Positions 44,359-52,260 of a stretch of DNA of 63,222 nt are shown here, piece after piece (position 1 is the stretch's first letter; every line of letters begins with the position of its first letter). Position numbers and translations under genes: made by a program. The stretch is from Phycisphaerales bacterium (lineage in GTDB: Bacteria; Planctomycetota; Phycisphaerae; Phycisphaerales; SM1A02), in the NCBI GenBank assembly GCA_009691805.1, contig SIAK01000010.1:1-63222 (forward strand), given 5' to 3'. The notes under the pieces are model-generated. The model was not told the origin of the DNA, searched no databases, and saw nothing but the letters and a program-made list of their open reading frames with translations.

Positions 44359-46548
44359 TCAAATCTGATTTCGTAAACGAAGATCGAGCCATCCTTGCAG
44401 CGCGAGGGTCGATGCACTCGCGTCATGCTCGCGAATGAGGAGGGTGGTTGTGAAGTACGCGTCTGCTTCGTTGCCAAGAAGTGTTTGGCAGCACGCCTTC
44501 AGGTAGAGCGCATCAAGCGATGGCGGCACTGCCTGCACAGCTGCTTGCAGATTGCTCAAGAGCAGCGTCGTGCGCGCGGAAATTGCTGGATTCATCGGTG
44601 TTCGCGCGAGCACGCCTGGGTCTGCCATCAACGCTTGACGCATCGCGATTGCTGCACCTGTGAGGTCGCCACCGAATGCATGCGCGAGCGCTTCACCAAC
44701 GCGCGACACCGCATCAGTTGGATCGGATTGCACGAGTTGATCGAATCCATTCGCAGCGTCGTGATCGAATCCGTCACTCAAGAGTGACCACATTGCATCG
44801 GGAGAAGGTAAGGGCGCGACAACAACAGGCGGCGTCGCAGGAATCGTCGGATAGGACTGTGGTGTGGCGTTCACGACAAAGGTTGTACTGACCGAGCTGT
44901 ATCCGCCTCTGAAATTCCAGTTTGGGTAACACCATGCGGGCGTGTAGGTGTAGACGGGGTAGCAACCGTAGGGGTAGTAGGGGCCGCTGCCCCACCAGCA
45001 GTTCGACCAGTAATTTTGGAAGCAGGGATTCCAACATGGGTTCCATGCAGGCTGGCAATTCCAAGAGCGCGCGTATCCATTCCACCACGGATTTCCCCAA
45101 CTTCCGCAGAGTGGCGCGCCGCCGCCGCCAAAGTAGAAGCCGAGATTCCAACCACCTCCACCGAAGCCAATTGCGAAACTGAATCCATCACTGTCGTAGG
45201 GTTGCCAGTAGTTGCACGGACCACATGGTGGCGCCCATCCGCACTCGCCGCCCCATCCGTTGGAGTACGAGACGTTGGAGACGTACTCGTTGTACACAGA
45301 GTTGTTGATGATCGTGCTGTTGTTGATGGTTCCGTTGTTGATCGTGCCGTTGTTTGTGCCACCGCCACTGCCGTTGCTGTCGGTGCCGCGTGGTCGATCG
45401 AGTGGAACTCCACCGAGTGTGTTTCCCACAACCGCGATTGGTTTGATCGGTGTCGCGGCGGGCTTGGGCATCGCAACTTCGCGAGGTCTCGTGACAACAA
45501 CATCGCGTGGCTTGGGCGCGTCGATGTCAGGAATGTCCACGATGACAGGGTTTTCGCTTGATGGATTCTTCGCGCTGAAGTTCGGTTTGCGTGGAGTTGA
45601 TGTGATCGTTGCAGGCGTGCGCGGAGTTGGTGTCGCGTTCGGCTTCACGACATCGCGTGGTTTCACGCCTTCGCTGGGCTTCACGCCTTCGCTGGGCTTC
45701 ACGCCTTCGCTAGGCTTCACGCCTTCGCTGGGCTTCACGCCTTCGCTGGGCTTCGCCGCAGGCCGCTGCGCGGTTTGTGGCGGAGTGATCGGGACTTCCA
45801 CAGGTTTCGCAGATGGCTTTGTTTCCGCAGGTTTTGTGGATGCTGGTGGTGTCGCAACAGGGCGCGCAGGAGTAGGTGGAATCTGTGGCGCAGGTCGGGA
45901 GGGCTTCACAACAATCGGATCTTCAACAATCTGAATTGGTCGCGTTGGTTGCTTGGTCGGTGGACCAACGGGTTTCCAATTGGGTGGCGTTGCGGTTGGC
46001 GGCGCGACCGGAACAACTGCTGGAGTTGGTGGAGGTGAAGACTGTCCGCGACCATTCGATGTGTTTGGATTGCGCGTCGGCGCGGCAATCGGACGCGAAG
46101 GCATCGCAGGTGGCGGAGTTGGTTGAACGAACGATGGTTGCCGCTCTGGCTTTCCCATCGGTGGCGTCGGCGCGGCAATCGGACGCGAGGGCATCGCAGG
46201 TGGCGGACTTGGTTGAACGAACGATGGTTGCCGCTCTGGCTTTCCCATCGGTGGCGTCGGCGCGGCAATCGGACGCGAGGGCATCGCAGGTGGCGGACTT
46301 GGTTGAACGAACGATGGCTGCCGCTCTGGCTTTCCCATCGGTGGCGCGGAGGGCGCGGAGGGCGCGGAGGGCATGGAAGGTTGCTTCGATGGCGGACTCA
46401 TCATTGGAGGCGCGCTCATCGGTGGCGCGCCTCTGCCGGGCTTCTGATTTTCTTGCGGTGCGGCATTCGCCGGCACACTTGATGCGAACAGCACGGCTGC
46501 GCAAAGTCCAACTGCGGTCGCTGATCCGAGAGAGAGAGTCCGAGCCAT
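44359..46548 (-). CDS. Secreted Pro-rich / Trp-Tyr-Gly-Asn-rich repeat protein with TPR-like end
   Basis: 729 residues from the ATG at 46548 (GGAG upstream), with a signal ending VPANA. The layout is Pro-rich 30-residue repeats (PPMGKPERQPSFVQPSPPP type, nearly three copies), then Pro/Lys stretches and five KPSEGV hexapeptides. A Gly/Asn segment (NNGTINNGTINN) comes next. A ~150-residue domain very rich in Trp, Tyr, Cys and Gly follows (WNPCWNPCFQNYWSNCWWG and others). The last ~150 residues are helical and TPR-like (FDQLVQSDPTDAVSRVGEAL). No family was recognised, and a surface or cell-wall role is likely. Confidence 0.82.
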   Translation of the reverse strand: MARTLSLGSATAVGLCAAVLFASSVPANAAPQENQKPGRGAPPMSAPPMMSPPSKQPSMPSAPSAPSAPPMGKPERQPSFVQPSPPPAMPSRPIAAPTPPMGKPERQPSFVQPSPPPAMPSRPIAAPTPPMGKPERQPSFVQPTPPPAMPSRPIAAPTRNPNTSNGRGQSSPPPTPAVVPVAPPTATPPNWKPVGPPTKQPTRPIQIVEDPIVVKPSRPAPQIPPTPARPVATPPASTKPAETKPSAKPVEVPITPPQTAQRPAAKPSEGVKPSEGVKPSEGVKPSEGVKPSEGVKPRDVVKPNATPTPRTPATITSTPRKPNFSAKNPSSENPVIVDIPDIDAPKPRDVVVTRPREVAMPKPAATPIKPIAVVGNTLGGVPLDRPRGTDSNGSGGGTNNGTINNGTINNSTIINNSVYNEYVSNVSYSNGWGGECGWAPPCGPCNYWQPYDSDGFSFAIGFGGGGWNLGFYFGGGGAPLCGSWGNPWWNGYARSWNCQPAWNPCWNPCFQNYWSNCWWGSGPYYPYGCYPVYTYTPAWCYPNWNFRGGYSSVSTTFVVNATPQSYPTIPATPPVVVAPLPSPDAMWSLLSDGFDHDAANGFDQLVQSDPTDAVSRVGEALAHAFGGDLTGAAIAMRQALMADPGVLARTPMNPAISARTTLLLSNLQAAVQAVPPSLDALYLKACCQTLLGNEADAYFTTTLLIREHDASASTLALQGWLDLRLRNQI
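45663..45754 (-). repeat. 18-bp in-frame tandem repeat encoding KPSEGV
   Basis: Five near-perfect 18-bp units (plus-strand TTCACGCCTTCGCTGGGC) followed by a decayed one. One unit has a silent G-to-A change, so the array is young and slippage-prone. Copy number can change without a frameshift. Confidence 0.85.
46100..46345 (-). repeat. 90-bp in-frame tandem repeat encoding a 30-residue Pro-rich unit
   Basis: Two complete units and one partial unit at nearly 100% identity, encoding PPMGKPERQPSFVQ…PSRPIAAPT. The near identity at DNA level shows recent duplication. Confidence 0.85.
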
Positions 46549-47003
46549 TGAGCTAACTCCGTTCTTCTTGCGTCGAGTCATCGCAATTGTGACCGTGGAA
46601 TGGTCAAATGCAAGCGCGCGACTCGAGGAGGATCGACGAGCATTCCTATGTGTCGCATTCCCACTTCGCTGCACGAATGCAACTTTGCACGCTGCATTCG
46701 CGGCATAAGACGGAGCGCGAGCGCAGGTTTCTGCCTCCGAGCGGACAACAAACGGTGCTTCGGACGAGTGCAAACTCATCGATGAAGCGTCGTTACGAGG
46801 TATCGGGAGGTTCAGTTTGAATCAATCAAAGGAAGGCGAATAAACGCGGCACATTGGAGTGCGCAGCGCTGCCCCTTGTACTCTTCGTGCGCGCGTCCTC
46901 GCAGGCGTTTCCGACAATGCGCTTGGAGGCGATTCTCGGCTGGCACGAGCGACGGTCGCGCGATTGTGTTGTGCTCACGACGGATTGAATTCGCAGCAAC
47001 CCC
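46549..47003. other. Intergenic region between divergent genes; no gene seen
   Basis: 455 bases that should contain the promoters of the repeat-protein gene and recQ. Open frames here are short and have the composition of non-coding sequence. No hairpin, tRNA or riboswitch was recognised. Confidence 0.45.
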
Positions 47004-49280
47004 ATGCCCACGAAGCCCCTCAAGACCGCCAACCCGTCTGCGCGACTGCCAACACTGCTTAAACAGGTGTTCGGCTACGACGCGTTCCGTCCATTGCAAC
47101 GCGAGATCATGGAAGCGTCGCTCCACGGACGCGATGCGGTTGCCATCTTGCCCACGGGTGCGGGCAAGAGCTTGTGCTATCAGCTTCCCGCGTTGGTACG
47201 CGACGGATTGACCGTCGTGGTTTCGCCGTTGATTGCATTGATGAAAGATCAAGTCGATCAACTGCAAGCGGCGGGCGTCGCGGCGACGGCGCTCAATTCA
47301 TCGCTTGACGAGAAAGAAGCGCGCCGACGCTGGAACGATCTCGAAGCGGGACGCATCAAACTTCTTTTTGTCGCGCCCGAACGCTTGCTGATGGCTGATT
47401 TCATGCGCAATCTAGTGCGTTGGCGCGTCGATGCGCTCGCAGTGGATGAAGCGCATTGCATCAGTGAATGGGGCCATGACTTTCGCCCCGAGTATCGACG
47501 ACTGGTCAGCGTGCGCGAAGTGCTTCCGAACGTTCCGGTACTTGCACTCACCGCCACAGCAACGCCGCGTGTGCGCGCGGACATCATCACGCAACTGAAA
47601 TTGGTTGAACCGAGCGTGTTTATCGCGAGTTTCAATCGACCCAATCTCACCTACCGCGTCAAAGCGAAAGAACGCGCTGCGACGCAAGTGGTTGAGTTCG
47701 TGCGCGCGCGCAGCGACAGCGCAGGCGATGCGGGCATCGTCTATTGCCAATCGCGCAAAGGCACGGAAGCGGTGGCCACGGCGCTAACCGCGAAAGGCAT
47801 CGCAGCCGCGCCCTATCACGCAGGTCTTGATGCGTCGACGCGCGCGCGCCATCAAGACGCATTCTTGCGCGATGAGTTGCGCGTCATCTGCGCGACGGTG
47901 GCGTTTGGTATGGGCATCAACAAACCCAACGTGCGCTTTGTCATTCACGCGGATTTGCCGAAGAACATCGAAGGCTATTACCAAGAGACTGGTCGCGCGG
48001 GACGCGATGGGCTTCCCGCGGAATGCTTGCTCTTGTACTCGCGCGGCGATGTCGCGAAGTACCTTGGCTTTATTGCCGAGATGGACGACCTCGATGCGCG
48101 TCGCGTCGCGCGTACCCAATTGGACAAAATGGCTGCGTTTGCCGACGCTTCCGCTTGTCGCCGCGTCGAGTTGCTCGGTTACTTCGGCGAGATTCGCAGC
48201 GACCGAACTTGTGATGCGTGCGACAACTGCATCGATCCGCGCGAATCCTTTGACGCGACTGTGGATGCGCAGAAGTTCCTCAGTTGTGTGCTGCGCATTC
48301 TGCAGAAGGATGGATTTGGAGTTGGACTGCAACACGTCGCCGACGTGCTCGCCGGCGCCGACACCGAGAAGATTCGTCGTTGGTCGCATCAAACGCTCTC
48401 GACGTACGGCATCGGGAAAGATCGTCCGCGCACCGCGTGGCTTTCACTTGGTCGACAGTTGTTGCAGTCAGGACATCTGGCGCAAAGCCAAGGGCAGTTT
48501 CCCACGCTCGAACTTTCCGCGTCAGGCGTCGATGCATTGCGAGCGCGCACGCCGGTGATGCTGGTGAAATCTGTGGTGGCGGTGGACGATCTCGATCCGT
48601 CCGTGGATCCGAAAGCCAAGAGCAAAGCCGCACTCAAGGCTGGCGCGATTGAATGCGATGAGCCTCTCTTTGAACAACTGCGCGTGGTGCGCAAGTCCTT
48701 GGCTGACGCGCGTGGCGTTCCGCCTTACGTCGTGTTTTCCGATGTCGCGCTGCGGCACATGGCGCGTTCGTATCCGAGTACGCGAAGCGAGTTCTTGAGC
48801 GTGCCAGGAATCGGTGAGCGTAAATACACCGACTTTGGCAGCGCATTTGGCAGCGCGATTGAGCAGTGGCTGCAAAGCAACAAACGCGTTGAGTTCGCAG
48901 CGCTCGACGCAGCTCCGCGCGCCAAGAGCACCGCGCCTCGCAAAGCAAAGGCGATCACGCTTAACGAGACCGCAACCCAAACACTCGCGATGTTTCGTGA
49001 AGGCCATGCGATCGAATCTATCGCGGGCATGCGCGGACTCAGCGCGAGCACGATCGAGGGTCATCTCAGCGCCGCCATCGAAGCGGGTGAACCGTTCACG
49101 CGCGACGAGTTCATGAGCCGAGAGCTCGCGCAAGCAATAGATCAGGCGTTCGCCTCCGAGCGCGGCAACAGTTTACGCGCAGTCTTCGAAAAGCTCGAAG
49201 GCCGCGCAAGCTACGGACTCCTCCGCATCTCACTCGCCCTACAAACACGCACTCAACCACCGACGGAGTCGGTGAGGTGA
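47004..49280 (+). CDS. recQ: RecQ family ATP-dependent DNA helicase
   Basis: 758 residues: Walker A PTGAGKS (50-56), DEAH (148-151), the aromatic loop SEWGHDFRPEY and the Cys-rich RecQ zinc site (CRRVELLGYFG… and CDACDNC). An RQC region and an HRDC domain (FEQLRVVRKSLADARGVPPYVVFSD) follow. Then comes a helix-turn-helix-like 'RQC-associated' tail (FREGHAIESIAGMRGLSAST). It unwinds DNA 3'-5' in recombination and repair. The last ~13 codons and the stop come from the structured repeat copy B. The true ancestral end was probably a little upstream. Confidence 0.95.
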   Translation: MPTKPLKTANPSARLPTLLKQVFGYDAFRPLQREIMEASLHGRDAVAILPTGAGKSLCYQLPALVRDGLTVVVSPLIALMKDQVDQLQAAGVAATALNSSLDEKEARRRWNDLEAGRIKLLFVAPERLLMADFMRNLVRWRVDALAVDEAHCISEWGHDFRPEYRRLVSVREVLPNVPVLALTATATPRVRADIITQLKLVEPSVFIASFNRPNLTYRVKAKERAATQVVEFVRARSDSAGDAGIVYCQSRKGTEAVATALTAKGIAAAPYHAGLDASTRARHQDAFLRDELRVICATVAFGMGINKPNVRFVIHADLPKNIEGYYQETGRAGRDGLPAECLLLYSRGDVAKYLGFIAEMDDLDARRVARTQLDKMAAFADASACRRVELLGYFGEIRSDRTCDACDNCIDPRESFDATVDAQKFLSCVLRILQKDGFGVGLQHVADVLAGADTEKIRRWSHQTLSTYGIGKDRPRTAWLSLGRQLLQSGHLAQSQGQFPTLELSASGVDALRARTPVMLVKSVVAVDDLDPSVDPKAKSKAALKAGAIECDEPLFEQLRVVRKSLADARGVPPYVVFSDVALRHMARSYPSTRSEFLSVPGIGERKYTDFGSAFGSAIEQWLQSNKRVEFAALDAAPRAKSTAPRKAKAITLNETATQTLAMFREGHAIESIAGMRGLSASTIEGHLSAAIEAGEPFTRDEFMSRELAQAIDQAFASERGNSLRAVFEKLEGRASYGLLRISLALQTRTQPPTESVR

Positions 49281-49400
49281 CAAAAAGACTGAAGTGCACG
49301 CCAGATTTCAGGCGTCTGCGATGCATCGCAGCGCCTGAGTCGAAAGCAAGCGACGGAATTTGTCCGCGCTGCGCGGCAAACTTCGCGCTTGCGCTCAAAC
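49251..49400 (-). repeat. Structured dispersed repeat, copy B (inverted, between convergent genes)
   Basis: The same unit as 21108-21250 on the opposite strand. Hairpin 3 is at 49259-49273, hairpin 2 at 49308-49338 (stem identical to A1, loop TGCA) and hairpin 1 at about 49355-49384. Both neighbouring stop codons lie inside it: recQ at 49278-49280 and the leftward gene at 49395-49397. Similarity to the A1/A2 junction extends to the GTTTG beyond GAGTGCG, that is, into recQ. Confidence 0.9.
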
Positions 49401-50390
49401 TTCGCGCGCGCGCTGATACCACGATGGCAGGAGGAAACGGCGCCCTTCAAAGAGCAACACGCTTCCGCTCACAATGATTTCGTAGATGCCGTCTGTTTCC
49501 CGCGCGGATCGCTCGAGTCTTTCGAGCATCAGACACGGCAGCAGTTCAAGCGCGAGATCGTCATGCTTGCTTCGTCCTTGTTGCGGAAGAAAGCGCCAGG
49601 CGCCCGTTGTTGGATCGCGCGTCAATTGACCGCGTCGCGCGTGCAATCTCGCGTCATCACTCGCACGCGAATTCGCGGCATCATCCATCGCTTCAACAAC
49701 AGCGTCCTCTTCAATGCGCCGCGGATCTTCGCGCCGTGCAACGCCAGGGACTGTTCCAATTCTCGCTTCGAGTCTTCGCTCAAGTTCCCGCACCGCAGCA
49801 TCATCCGGATCATCGCTCAACACAATGCTCGACTTCCCGTTAGGAGATTGCGTCGCCGCAGTCGGTGCCGCTTGCGGCGCAACCACCGCGCTCGGCGCCG
49901 CATCAAATCGCATGATCGGCGGCGCGAGTTCTGGCAGCAGCCAGTTGCGTCCTCGATAAATGAAAACCTTGCCTGTCACTTCAAACTCGACAGGAACCGG
50001 AGAGAGTTGCTGGACACGAAGCATGTCCTCAAGCACAGGCGAAGGCATGAGCAAGAGCTCTCGTCGCATCGACGCAGAGGCGCCCGGACCACTGCTATTC
50101 AGAGTTCCGACGCGCGCTCGAAAAACCCAGTTGCGCTCGTCAGGATCCTGCGTGATCTCGCCGACCGCGTGGACGAGCGAAGCGCCTTCGCGAAGCAACG
50201 CGAGGCGGTACCCACCAAGGTCCATCGATGCGGCTGGCTTCGGCGCTTGCGGCGCAGTTTCAGTTGTGTTTCCAGAGAGCGGCGCAGTCTGTGGCGAAGC
50301 GAAAAGTTGCGCGTTCGCACCTACGCAGAACAGCAGCGCAAGGCTGCCGCGCGCCAATGGATGGAGTTGCAAATTCGAGTTCTGGTGCAT
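49395..50390 (-). CDS. Secreted protein of unknown function
   Basis: 331 residues from the ATG at 50390, with a signal (LARGSLALLFCVGANAQLFA). Two related ~25-residue motifs, FEVTGKVFIYRGRNWLLPELA and IIVSGSVLLFEGRRFLLPSWY, lie in the middle and at the C-terminus. This suggests an internal duplication of a beta unit separated by a charged, low-complexity middle. No family was recognised. Its stop codon lies within the structured repeat. Confidence 0.75.
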   Translation of the reverse strand: MHQNSNLQLHPLARGSLALLFCVGANAQLFASPQTAPLSGNTTETAPQAPKPAASMDLGGYRLALLREGASLVHAVGEITQDPDERNWVFRARVGTLNSSGPGASASMRRELLLMPSPVLEDMLRVQQLSPVPVEFEVTGKVFIYRGRNWLLPELAPPIMRFDAAPSAVVAPQAAPTAATQSPNGKSSIVLSDDPDDAAVRELERRLEARIGTVPGVARREDPRRIEEDAVVEAMDDAANSRASDDARLHARRGQLTRDPTTGAWRFLPQQGRSKHDDLALELLPCLMLERLERSARETDGIYEIIVSGSVLLFEGRRFLLPSWYQRAREV

Positions 50391-50544
50391 GGTGGAAGTG
50401 ACAACTCGCGAGCGCCGACAAGGGATTTCGGCAGTTTGAGTCGAAGCAGACAAATCCTATGCGCTTTTGGGGTGAATTGAGACCGCATTGGTTTGACGAA
50501 CCTCATCCTTGCTGCGAAGATCGCCGATTCACCGTTTGACCGCC

Positions 50545-50618
50545 GGCCGAGTACCCAAGTGGTCTAAGGGAACGGATTGCAAATCCGTGATTCGCGGGTT
50601 CGAATCCCGCCTCGGTCT
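50545..50618 (+). tRNA. tRNA-Cys (GCA)
   Basis: A full cloverleaf: acceptor GGCCGAG/CTCGGTC, anticodon stem ACGGA/TCCGT with loop TTGCAAA (anticodon GCA, 50579-50581), and T arm GCGGG-TTCGAAT-CCCGC. The discriminator base is T, as expected for tRNA-Cys. CCA is not encoded. Confidence 0.96.
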
Positions 50619-50621
50619 TCC

Positions 50622-50654
50622 AAAAAACGCCGCCCCTCAAGGGCGGCGTTTTTT
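50622..50654. terminator. Bidirectional terminator after tRNA-Cys
   Basis: AAAAAACGCCGCCC (50622-50635) pairs perfectly with GGGCGGCGTTTTTT (50641-50654) around CTCAA. It starts four bases after the tRNA and is followed by the repeat. Confidence 0.93.
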
Positions 50655-50659
50655 AGAGT

Positions 50660-50828
50660 GTTGAGCGCATAGTTGAGCGCGTAGTTGAGCGCAAGCGCGA
50701 AATTTGCCGCGCAGCGCGGACAAATTCCGTCGCTTGCTTTCGACTCAGGCGCTGCGAGTGAATCGCAGACGCCTGAAATCTGGCGTGCACTTCAGTCTTT
50801 TTGTCCCCTCACCGACTCCGTCGGTAGT
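50660..50828 (+). repeat. Structured dispersed repeat, copy C
   Basis: This copy opens with three short tandem GTTGAGCGC(A/G) elements spaced 12 bp apart, then the complete unit. Hairpin 1 is at about 50699-50727, hairpin 2 at 50745-50776 (identical to A1) and hairpin 3 at 50811-50825. It lies just after the tRNA-Cys terminator. Confidence 0.92.
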
Positions 50829-50892
50829 GGAGTGCGCGCTCGCTTTCGACTTCGGCTTGTCGAGTGAATTGCCGTGTGGCGGAAATCTGACG
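50829..50892 (+). repeat. Decayed fragment of the structured repeat
   Basis: CGCTTTCGACTTCGGC…GAGTGAATTGCCG…GGAAATCTGA parallels the hairpin-2 region of the unit (CGCTTTCGACTCAGGC…GAGTGAATCGCAG…GAAATCTG) with many changes. It is probably an older, degenerate tandem copy. Confidence 0.5.
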
Positions 50893-50906
50893 ATGCTTGT
50901 GAAATG

Positions 50907-50937
50907 AAAAACGCCCTTGACGTGAGTCGAGGGCGTT
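50907..50937 (-). terminator. Rho-independent terminator
   Basis: AACGCCCTTGAC (50910-50921) and GTCGAGGGCGTT (50926-50937) form a 12-bp stem with one G·T pair and a GTGA loop. On the reverse strand it is followed by TTTTT (complement of 50907-50911). It ends the 50972-51592 transcript. Confidence 0.85.
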
Positions 50938-50971
50938 GGGTGAAGTTCGAGATTGTGAACGTTGTTCGGGT

Positions 50972-51592
50972 TTAACCAAATCCAGGGGGACGCGGCGGAT
51001 CGACCGGTGAGCCGCCAGGATTTCGACCTCGAGGGGAGCCAAAGCCTGGCGCTGATGGAGGCGCGACTGGTGGACCCCCTGGGTTGCGCCCCGGTCGATT
51101 TCCAAAGCCTGGCGCCGATGGAGGCGCAACTGGTGGACCGCCTGGATTGCGTCCTGGGTTCGATCCAAAGCCTGGCGCTGTTGGCGGCGCAACTGGGTTG
51201 GATGGATGATTGCGTCCTGGGTTCGATCCGAAACCTGGCGCGCGGGGTGCTTCCACTGGGTTCGACGGATGATTGCGTCCAGGGGTCGATCCGAATCCTG
51301 GCGCGCGGGGTGCCTCAATTGGATTCGACGGATGATTGCGTCCTGGGCTCGATCCGAAACCTGGAGCTTTCGGTGCTTCGACGGGAGCGCCTGGCTTCCG
51401 CTTGGCAGGAGCAGATGAGGGAGTCGCACCACCATCGCGCGGCTTGAAAACAGGAATTGGTGGCGCATCACTCGGATCCTGCAGCGGAACAGGCGCAGGC
51501 GAGGGTGCATCTTGCGCTAACACTGTCGCGGTGCAAGCAAACATGAGCGCAGCGACTGTTGTGAGGTTTTTTGCGTCTGATGGGCGGATCAT
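50972..51592 (-). CDS. Secreted Pro/Gly-rich repeat protein
   Basis: 206 residues from the ATG at 51592 (AGGAG upstream), with a signal (VAALMFACTATVLA). From residue ~65 on it consists of seven ~18-residue repeats of the form PVxxPxAPGFGSxPGRNxxx, an intrinsically disordered, collagen- or elastin-like sequence. No folded domain was seen. Its likely place is the cell surface or matrix. The repeats differ at DNA level, so the array is older than those at 45663 and 46100. Confidence 0.78.
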   Translation of the reverse strand: MIRPSDAKNLTTVAALMFACTATVLAQDAPSPAPVPLQDPSDAPPIPVFKPRDGGATPSSAPAKRKPGAPVEAPKAPGFGSSPGRNHPSNPIEAPRAPGFGSTPGRNHPSNPVEAPRAPGFGSNPGRNHPSNPVAPPTAPGFGSNPGRNPGGPPVAPPSAPGFGNRPGRNPGGPPVAPPSAPGFGSPRGRNPGGSPVDPPRPPGFG

Positions 51593-51729
51593 TGGGGCTC
51601 CTGTGTCCAATCGTCTCAACCGACTATGTCATTCATACGGCAAATTGATCCAACCTCAAGAGAAAGAGCACGAAAATTTCCAAGATTTCCTTCGCGGACG
51701 CGTAACTGCGCTGAGAGGCAGCCTCGAAC

Positions 51730-52218
51730 TTAGGCGGTCGCGGCGACGACTTCTCGCACTTTGGTCATCTTCGGCATCGCGCCGAGTGGTCTGCCCGAGT
51801 GCTTGTCGATGGGGGTCGCGGCGATCTTCTCGACGACTTCGATCCCAGAAATCACCTTGCCGAAGGCGGTGTATTCCTTGTCAAGGTGCGTGCAGCCCTC
51901 GCGGCTGAGGCAGACGAAGAACTGACTGCCAGCCGAATCAGGGTGCGCCGAACGCGCCATCGAAAGGACGCCCTTTTCGTGCTTGCGATCGTTGAATTCC
52001 GCCTTCACCGACCAACCTGGTCCGCCCGTACCGTCGCCGCGATTGCAGCCACCTTGGATGACGAAGTTCGGAAGAATGCGGTGGAAACCGGTCGTGTCGT
52101 AAAAACTCTGCGCAGCGAGTTTGAGGAAATTCGCGGCGTGGTTTGGTGCGACGTCGTTCCAAAGCTCAACAACGATTGTGCCTTGGTCGGTTTCGATTGA
52201 GACCTGTGGGTATGCCAT
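51730..52218 (-). CDS. Peptidyl-prolyl cis-trans isomerase (cyclophilin type)
   Basis: 162 residues with the cyclophilin core: VVELWNDVAPNHAANFLKL, FHRILPNFVIQGG, GSQFFVCLS and TAFGKVISGIEVVEKI. It has no signal peptide, so it is the cytoplasmic PpiB-like form. It catalyses proline isomerisation in protein folding. Confidence 0.95.
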   Translation of the reverse strand: MAYPQVSIETDQGTIVVELWNDVAPNHAANFLKLAAQSFYDTTGFHRILPNFVIQGGCNRGDGTGGPGWSVKAEFNDRKHEKGVLSMARSAHPDSAGSQFFVCLSREGCTHLDKEYTAFGKVISGIEVVEKIAATPIDKHSGRPLGAMPKMTKVREVVAATA

Positions 52219-52260
52219 AGTGGGGCGGAGTGTAGGCGAGCCGCGCGCGCGTGTCGTGTG

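Noticed and set aside
45663-46345. CRISPR-like or intergenic satellite interpretation of the short tandem repeats
   Set aside because: The 18- and 90-bp periods are multiples of three and lie in frame inside a secreted protein gene.
45212-46556. Plus-strand frames opposite the Pro-rich repeat protein
   Set aside because: Their repeats mirror the real reverse-strand repeats. There is no signal or start site, while the reverse frame has a signal peptide and Shine-Dalgarno.
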